DNA from: Jaapia argillacea MUCL 33604 | Taxonomy: Eukaryota; Basidiomycota; Agaricomycetes; Jaapiales; Jaapiaceae | DNA: 64,000 nucleotides | NCBI GenBank assembly: GCA_000697665.1 | Contig: KL197713.1 | Location: 1,142,593-1,206,592, forward strand | Reading direction: 5' to 3' | In this document: piece by piece, positions 57,131 to 64,000 of the stretch | Layout: every line of letters begins with the position of its first letter | Numbering within the stretch: the stretch's first letter is position 1 | The notes under the pieces: generated by a model | Databases searched by the model: none | Seen by the model: only the letters and a program-made list of their open reading frames with translations | What the model was told of the DNA's origin: nothing | Translations under genes and position numbers: made by a program

Positions 57131-59112
57131 TCAGAACAGCCAAGAAACGAATCTCCTGTAGAACCATCCGGCATGTATTCCAGCCGCCTTTTTCTCCGCC
57201 TGCGCAGCCAAGAAGTCTCGCTCCTCGATATCAATATCCTCCTTTCCGCTGAAGAGGTCCGCATCCTGTGGAGTATGCCCAGGAGCTCTCGTCCAAATCT
57301 TGTATCCAAACAAAAGGATTAAATAGAGGGGGATCCCCAGATAAGCGGTGATGAACGTGCTGAGATTCCAACGTCCCTTGGTGAAGACGTCAAAATTCTT
57401 GAATAATGCGATTATGCAGCAAAGGCATAACGCCCCGTAACTGCCGTATATTCCGAGAGGTGCCCTGTAAGCAAGTTGATCATCCGTGACCCCCTGTGCT
57501 CGCCGTGCCCGAACAAAATATATATGGGAGACGAGGATGGAGATCCATGTGAGGATGCCGAAGATAGTCGTTAGGTTCACGAAGTAGCCAAAGACGACTT
57601 TCGAGTCCTGGGCAACACCGTGAGCAAAAAAAAGGGACCACGGCAAGACAATATAAGCCACATACATCGGTCACATTCAAGAACGCAAGGAGGGCGAATA
57701 ATGCAGACACAGCGAGCGCATAGACGGGAACACCACGGCGATCTGTGCGGGCGAAGATTCTCGGGGCTCGACCTTCGACTGCCAGACCGTAAAGAGTTCG
57801 AGAAGCAATGTAGAGATCGGAGTTTGACGCCGAGAACACAAACAGCAATATGGCGGCGTTTATAATGTGGGGAAGGATGGGGATGCCAGCAATGATTATT
57901 GCAACAACGAAGGGGCTCGCTGAGGCTCCAGTATTTTCGTTGGAGGCAAATGCCAATTCGGGAGAGTTGTATGGCACCAACATTCCCAGAAGGGTGACCA
58001 AAACGATGTAGAAGACGACGATTCTGAAGAAAGTGAGCTTGATCGCCCGAGGGATTGTTTTCCGCGGGTTTTGAGCTTCGCCAACCGTAACACCAATCAA
58101 CTCGGTACCAAGGTAGGTAAAGGTGGCAGTTACGAAAGTCGACCAAATAGCTAGAAAATTCCCAGAGCTTCCTTCTGAATAAGAGATAGTTGAGGAAGAG
58201 ATTTTGGGATATCGAGAAGAAGCTTACCGCGAATGTAGGGCCTGATTGCGCCAGGGTTCTTCCAGTACCTGAAACCCTTCCTATCGCGATCAGGTCCACC
58301 ACCAAGGGCAAGTACGAGAGATAGTATCATCAATCCACAAAGCGTCAGGATTTTGATGCCTATTCTAACCATTAATCAACTGGCAATCCACCAAGCGTCC
58401 ACTTAAGCGTACTTGAAAGCCAGAACTCAAATTCTCCAAAAAAGCTGATACCAAAGTAGTTGATACATAAGATGACCACCAGGAATATTGAAATCCAGAC
58501 ACCGGGGTTGACTGTATCTCGATCGATCCAATACTGGATAACCAAGGCTCCTGCTGTCAGTTGGTTGGGAGTGATGATAATATATTTGAACCTGTATGAA
58601 AGAGGTCAGCACGGAGTAATAGGCGAGAAACGGAAGTCTTACCAATAAGTCCACCCGAGAGCGAATCCAAGTGCAGGATCACAGTAACGGGTGGCGTGTC
58701 CAGTAAAACCAGAGGGTAGCGGTAGCCAAGCAGCCATTTCTCCCAATGCGCACAGGACTAGGTATACGATGAATCCGACTATTGCGTATGAAATTAGGAC
58801 TGCCGCAGGGCCTGCTTTGGCCAAAGCGGCTCCACTATGTCAAAGGGTGGTCAACATCTGGCCGAAGAAAAGTGGGACATGACAAACCCACCTTCCGATG
58901 ATTAGACCAGTCCCAAGTGCACCGCCTAGGGCGATCATAGAGATGTGTCTTGCCTTCAAACCCCGATGCAAACTATGCTGGAGGTCGACTTCAGGCTGAC
59001 CATCGCGCTCGAGGCAATCGTTTTCTTGAAGCCGTAGCTCGTCAATGGTACTCGTCTTCTCATTTTGATCTGCATCCCTCGTGTGTGAGGTGGTTCTTGG
59101 AGATTTCTCCAT
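57131..59112 (-). CDS. Amino-acid permease (yeast AAT family)
   Basis: Plasma-membrane amino-acid:proton symporter of the AAP/AAT type. ATG at 59112 (MEKSPRTTS). A charged cytosolic tail ends [43 protein letters not shown], the family signature. Further membrane segments include YLVLCALGEMAAWLPL, FTGHATRYCDPALGFALGWTYWFKYIIITPNQLTAGALVIQYW, TLCGLMILSLVLALGGGPDRDRKGFRYWKNPGA, FTYLGTELIGVTVGEAQNPRKTIPRAIK and LFVFSASNSDLYIASRTLYGLA. The C terminus is typical: GWFYRRFVSWLF-stop. About 565 aa, 5-6 exons, with short introns. Substrate not readable. It lies 2.5 kb from the ARO8-type gene on the same strand, which may hint at amino-acid use. Confidence 0.92.
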
Positions 59113-59633
59113 GGCAGGTTATATGGGGGGCGAGGGCAGATAGATGCTAAAGTGAAACCCTGGGTATCGGATGATACAGTATCGCGGTAATGCCGGCCAG
59201 AGGGCGAGCTGGCCGAACAGCCTGAGAAGACAAGAAGGCCCGGGAATGGCATCTTCTATGCTCTGAATCGCGTTTTAGGTGGACATGGATATTCGTGGAA
59301 GTGGCTTCTGCATAACGAAATCCAGATAAGCCTGGCATGCGCCAGCAAAACCCCGCAGCCCCTCCCTTCCCCCCCCCCAACTTGAAGTCAACGGTTATGT
59401 GTATGGTGCATTCAGCTGTGGGCGGTCTGCCGCCTATTCCGAGTCCGCGAGTGAGCGAGACGGCAATTTTGTTTGGTTTTGAGTCCAACAACGGAGTAGG
59501 AGTGACTACTTGTACTAGGTGCGAAAAGTAGGTCGAGTCATCAGGGGCACTGCCGTCGGGCACGGTGTGACATCGCTTTCAGGCTTTGCCTCCGACGCAA
59601 GTAGCGAGTGGCTCCTCAGCTCTCCTCAGTATC
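59113..59633. other. Permease upstream / DUF1330-like upstream
   Basis: About 520 bp divergent interval. A C-run (10 nt) lies near 59370. No gene. Confidence 0.5.
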
Positions 59634-60512
59634 ATGCCTGTTTGCACCCTCTGTCTTGTGAAGCTGCGGGAAAACTACGATCCAAGTGTCTTTATCCATG
59701 CTTTGACGGCCGATAATTCAAGTTCACTTTCCATATTCTTGGCTTGCGAGTTTCGAAGGTGGATCATCGTTCCGACGGAGATTTCCACCGACCTCCTCAA
59801 GATCAATTGGGACCTTGTCTTGCTGTATGAAGGGAAGGGACCCCTGGTAGATTCAGTAAGCGTGATGATAGAAGAGGTTTGGAGGGTGGAGGTCGGGGTA
59901 CCCTCCCGAATCTTGAAAGACTTCCCTGCCAAGAATCATACGTTGCTACATCCACCATCGCATGGCCCCAATTCCGTGCCTCCGCTCACGGGTTCGTTGG
60001 AGAGGAACCAGCCAACCTCTTCCGCCCAGGACCTCGAGCTGTCTCAGGAGTTGCAGGAATGGATCGCACAGTTTGCCAAGGGCCGAGGCGGCGGCCCAGT
60101 GACGATGCTCAACCTCTTGGCGTTCAAAGAGGGCAAAAAGGAGCAATACCTTCAGTATGGGCAGGTATTAACTTCTGTTTTAGTACGTGGAAACGACAGC
60201 TGACTTGTTAAATCTTTTGCGCAGGCTTTCGCCGAATCAGTTGGGTCTCGTCGTGGAGGCACCGCCAAGATAGTGGGGACGGTTGTGTCCCCTGCTATCA
60301 CGAACGCGCACGTTGGCGCTCAGAAAGAATGGGACGAGGTCGCATTTGCGCATTATCCTACCATCACTCATTTTGCGGATATGATTGCAAGCGAAGACTA
60401 CCAGGCTGCAAATCATAAATATCGACTCCCCGCATTGAGAGATACTTTCATCATGTGTACCACAGATCTGGACATTCCGAATCGGGAGTCAAATGCTTTG
60501 GCTAAGCTTTGA
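59634..60512 (+). CDS. DUF1330-like dimeric alpha/beta barrel protein
   Basis: Two exons, 59634-60164 and 60225-60512, give 272 aa. The second half matches the DUF1330/ABM pattern: GGPVTMLNLLAFKEGKKEQYLQYGQAFAESVG, RRGGTAKIVGTVV, EWDEVAFAHYPTITHFADMIASEDYQAANHKYRLPALRDTFIMCT. Such domains form dimeric ferredoxin-like barrels; substrate unknown. The first half is unassigned: MPVCTLCLVKLRENYD, then FLACEFRRWIIVPTEISTDLL and VSVMIEEVWRVEVG. ATG at 59634; the longer open frame upstream lacks ATG. Stop TGA at 60510-60512. Lies between permease and aminotransferase genes. Confidence 0.78.
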
Positions 60513-61607
60513 AGGTGAGGATCAACGCAGTTCTCTTGCTCCTCGATCTTACCATTGCATTAATAGCGAATTTCTTTCATATGCACCACCCATTAGCACA
60601 TGCGAATGTACTCTCTCCCTCGGTCACGAATGTCGCTGGCTAATTCCTGTCGAACAACATGCCACATCGCACCTTCGTTCACGTGGTATCCATCAATTGG
60701 GCCCAAGCCCAAGCTGTGACTGGCGCGTCAAAGAGCGAGCCACAAACACGGGGGGGCGGCGGGCCACTGGTCGCTTTGAACGAGGCGGTGCAACATCATA
60801 TATACAAGCTGTCTGCCTCATGGGAAGACCCACCGATTCCTTCCTCTATCTAGTTCATCATGGTGTCAGACACGAACATTATCTCCCTTCCCGAGGAGCA
60901 TGAGACAACCCTTCTCCTTGTCAAGGTAGGCTACACAAGCACCTCGATTCATCCAATGTCATCTTACACTTGAATCAGCCACGATTCTGTCCTGTTTCTC
61001 GAAGCGTTGTTGAAGAAATGTTACAACAAGTGACTCCTCGAGAACTACAGGTGCTTGCGTATGCTCGCGCAGGACCTCCGTTCGCTAAGGCCGCCAGTCC
61101 CGGTGGTTCGCATATATCCCCTCCTTGAGTTCGTGGTGAACAAGCCCTCAACCAGTTCTTAGTCCCTCATGCCCAGGAAACAACCATCATCCTCATTCTA
61201 CAAGGCCCCAAAGCAATTCAATTATGCCGGGAGTTACCACTGTTGCACCAGGACACTGCTCACGAAGCCAACACCTATCGGCCTGGAAAGTGGTCTCGCA
61301 GGTACGATGTTATCTATGCGAGTGAATCCGGTTCCATTGTGAGGGATGATATTCAATTGTAAGATTGCCCCTCCGTCTCGTTCGAGTGAATGGCTTGATG
61401 GAGGGCACTTTTCGTGGACTGTTAGCTGGTTTCCATTGGCACATCGTCGGATCCTTCCTTTCACCCTCGTGCAATCCCGCCGACAAGCTCCAGACGGAGG
61501 GTTGAAAGGTGTTTGAACGTCGAAGAGGCCACAACACACTAGCATCACACACTGATTTATACCCTGTACTCTCCGCGATATGGCCCATTGTACAACCTGC
61601 ATACTGT
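60513..61607. other. Intergenic, DUF1330-like 3' end to ARO8-type 3' end
   Basis: About 1.1 kb between convergent genes. A plus-strand possible relic occupies 60860-61370 (listed separately). The rest has short frames only. Confidence 0.45.
60861..61370 (+). pseudogene. Possible phosphomannose isomerase C-terminal relic
   Basis: Short plus-strand stretches recall type I mannose-6-phosphate isomerase C-terminal parts: SRSVVEEMLQQVTPRELQVLAYARAGPP, YPLLEFVVNKP and ETTIILILQGPKAIQL, resembling the family's 'D.L..MLTY', 'Y.PP..EF.V' and 'ASILL..QG' order. The frames shift between the pieces, so nothing intact is readable, and the likeness is weak. A small possible start (MVSDTNIISLPEEHETTLLLVK) with a GT-AG intron precedes it. 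May be chance. Confidence 0.22.
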
Positions 61608-63396
61608 TTATGAAGCGAAAAACTTCTTGATTGTCTTCCCAAAGATGCCGATTCCCGCCTCCATCGTCTCCTCTGTCCCACAAAAGGTTGCCCGGAAAAA
61701 GTGGCAACGCTGTGGGATGTTGATCAAAATATCGTTTCACCAGAGTCCTAGAGCACTTACAGTGTGAATATGCGGAGTAGATTTCGCCCCGCTTCCCACA
61801 ATCGCGAATGTGGTCGCAGGCATGAGGACAAGGCCAGCTTCAAACAAATTTTGGAATAACTCCTGCATCAAGACAATGGTGTTGTCATCATCGCCCGACT
61901 GGTAACGCGTATGGCATTCCAGGTGCACTCGGACCCAGATGAACATCCCGGCTTCGGGAACCTCAGCACTGGCAAACCCACAATCACCAATTTCGCGACG
62001 GAAGGTGTCAATGAAGAAATCACGGCGGCGTTGGTATTCATCGCAAAGACTTTTCACCCATCGTATGAATCCGTCCATGCCCCATCCAGTCTCGGCAAGC
62101 ATCTCGGCAACGAAAACCTGAAGGAGGGTCAGTGATAGCGTGAGGTCGACAGGAAAGAACGAACTTGTCCAAGGCCATGGGGGTGCTGGGTCGAAGAGTC
62201 CGTGAGCATCTCCAACTTTTCAGCGAAGAAGGGGTTACAAGTGATCCATCCAAGACGCATTCCGGGGGCAAGAATCTTGCTTAAGCTGAGCGACCATGGG
62301 TGAGCGAGAGAAATAAAATTTTTGATGAAGGGAAGCACCTGTCGATCCGCAGGACACGCCCATCTACATCCATAGAGAGGAAGGAAGGTGCAAGTTTTCG
62401 GGCGAAGGAAGCTGCAAAGCCATCCCTTTGAACTGCTTCTGTGTCTAAGGCGCCAATGTCGTATTGCAAGAAGAAATAAGGATCTGCTCCAACTGTCAGC
62501 GAACGTATCAAGTAAAAACAAGTAGTGTGTCACCATCTTCGATTATGATAATATCCCACTTTCTCGCAAGCTCGTAGATTCGCTGCCGGCGGTCGAGGGA
62601 AAGGGTACTCCCCGTCGGATTCTGCCCGCAACTAACTCCGTCTTAGATGAGAGGAAAAGAACGAGGGGGATAGCAGTACACACGGGATAGTGTAAAGAAC
62701 ATGTGGTCTCCTGCCTTGAGCCGCCTCGTTCCAGTCAGTCAAGATCCGCTCCATCTCCTCCGGGATGATGCCTTTCTCATCCAGCTTTACAGGAACCCAT
62801 TTTATATTCTGTGCTAGAGGGGCGTTCGTCATTCCAGGAAAGGAAAACTCCTCCACGAGGAACGAGTCTCCAGGGTTACCCAAGAGACGATAGCACTTGG
62901 TCACCGCATCGGCATTGCCCAAACTCAGAGTTATCGTATGGGTGTTGGAGGTGGTGGAGTGAAGCAGCCGATTGACTTTTTCCAAAGCTTGTCGTACTTC
63001 TAAAAGTCCTGCTCCTGCGCCGTATCGGAGAGCAGAGCGCAGGCTGATGACGCTGGGCTCGTCCTTGTACGCATGGAGAACCTGGGTCTCTCCAGTCCCA
63101 TTACGCCATGCCTGAACCGGGTCGTTGTTAGTGACCGCTGGTACTTTGAAACTGATCTCGGAAACGGGGTACAGTGTGTGGTGCGGATCGCCTTGGTATT
63201 TGTTACAAGTGAGCTGTGAAGAGGGTAAAGAAGACGGACAACCCATACCGTTCCCCATGTTGATACATTCGGGCCTTCCCAACGATAGCTTCCAAATGGA
63301 TTTCATCGGATTTGGTAGTCTCGCTTGGGTCTCGCATGATAGATGATGGGCAAGCTCAGTTCCCGGAGCGCCAGTGAATGAAGTAGCGTCGCCCAT
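61608..63396 (-). CDS. Aromatic-type aminotransferase (class I PLP enzyme, ARO8-like)
   Basis: PLP-dependent class I aminotransferase of the Aro8/Lys/kynurenine group, converting aromatic or alpha-aminoadipate amino acids and 2-oxo acids. ATG at 63396. Landmarks: [98 protein letters not shown] and DSFSKILAPGMRLGW, whose lysine in SKI is the PLP lysine. EAGMFIWVRV ends the core. The last exon after HIHT reads RCHFFRATFCGTEETMEAGIGIFGKTIKKFFAS-stop at 61608, matching the family ending. Four or more introns; about 510 aa. Substrate is not decided by sequence alone. Confidence 0.88.
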
Positions 63397-64000
63397 AACT
63401 AGTGAATCTGGTCTCGAGAAACTGAGGGGGAGCGATTGAAGATCGATGAACTAGCCAAAGCTATAAACAAATCATCCACGGGGCTCTTACATAGTCGGCT
63501 GAGAACGCAGATAGGCAGGAGGCGGCCATTTGGTCAGGAACACTAGAGACAGGTCGAACAAGAAGAGACGCAAGAATTACGTTGCTGCAGTAGGGACTAC
63601 ACAGCAGCGACGCAGCAGTGGCAAGCAGAGAATGACCTTGGAAGTGCAGAACAAAATGGGGCAGCTTGCCTCAAGTGATAAATCCCATCAAACGAGAAGG
63701 GGTTTCTGATCCAAAATTCTAGCCGCTGGTCAATCCAACAACCAAGTGGTATGCACTGTTTTGATTGATTCTACAATACAAGCGTGATGAATGTAAACAC
63801 AGGTGTGGTGATGAGGGTACTACAGAGCGAGGAATAAGAAAGATGTTTTCAACTAGGATTGGGCATGCAGTCTACAATAAAGCCAAGGATCATGAGGCAA
63901 ACAAATAGGTTACCGCCCAGACGATGGGGAATAAGATGAGTGGTTGAAATATGAGAAGTCCAATGCCGATGATGTCTACCGATAAAGCGATACGAGGTGT
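63397..64000. other. Upstream of ARO8-type gene to window end
   Basis: About 600 bp. It includes the ARO8-type promoter near 63400-63560. I see no start of another gene before the window ends. Confidence 0.5.

Overview
The window is nuclear DNA of a filamentous basidiomycete, most likely Agaricomycotina and probably Agaricomycetes. The evidence is gene density (29 supported protein genes plus one tRNA in 64 kb), introns of about 45-70 nt in almost every gene with GT..AG ends and CTAAY-like branch points, very short divergent promoters (about 165-220 bp), and lineage-typical families such as the GDSG serine-protease-like protein at 25.2-26.9 kb and agaric-style F-box genes. Family names rest on motifs read by eye; no database search was run.

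Layout. 0-20 kb is mostly housekeeping genes: RCL1 3' part (+), NPR2 (-), OGG1 (+), NMT1 (+), UFD1 (-), CCT4 (+), tRNA-Phe (-), a mitochondrial carrier (+), RRN6 (-), mitochondrial uL3m (+) and a tail-anchored INP54-like 5-phosphatase (+). 20-36 kb: an MFS transporter (-), GMF/AIM7 (+), a serine-protease-like gene with one apparent frameshift (-), then a run on the minus strand of secretory-pathway genes (GPI14, SAR1, a MYND protein, SRP102) and a secreted CBM19-like protein. 36-54 kb: UTP21 (+), F-box (-), SFI1 (-), NAPE-PLD/FMP30-like (+), RMD5 (-), NSA1 (+), pirin (-). 54-64 kb is looser and more accessory: an F-box/agaric-type gene with an apparent frameshift, an amino-acid permease (-), a DUF1330-like protein (+), a possible phosphomannose-isomerase relic and an ARO8-type aminotransferase (-).

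Functional themes. Ribosome production recurs (RCL1, RRN6, UTP21, NSA1, CCT4, mitochondrial uL3m). ER and secretory functions recur (UFD1, INP54-like, GPI14, SAR1, SRP102). Nutrient control appears as NPR2 (GATOR1/SEACIT) and RMD5 (GID E3), and the last 7 kb pairs an amino-acid permease with an aromatic-type aminotransferase. No mobile element, CRISPR array or viral relic was recognised. The most notable small-scale observations are two 17-nt micro-exons that each carry a signature motif (HNHYDH in FMP30-like, PFELVK in the carrier), a three-base first exon in GMF, a GC-AG intron in CCT4, a C-terminal SUMO-interaction-like motif in UFD1, a pirin with a predicted membrane anchor, and a short telomere-like motif upstream of GMF.
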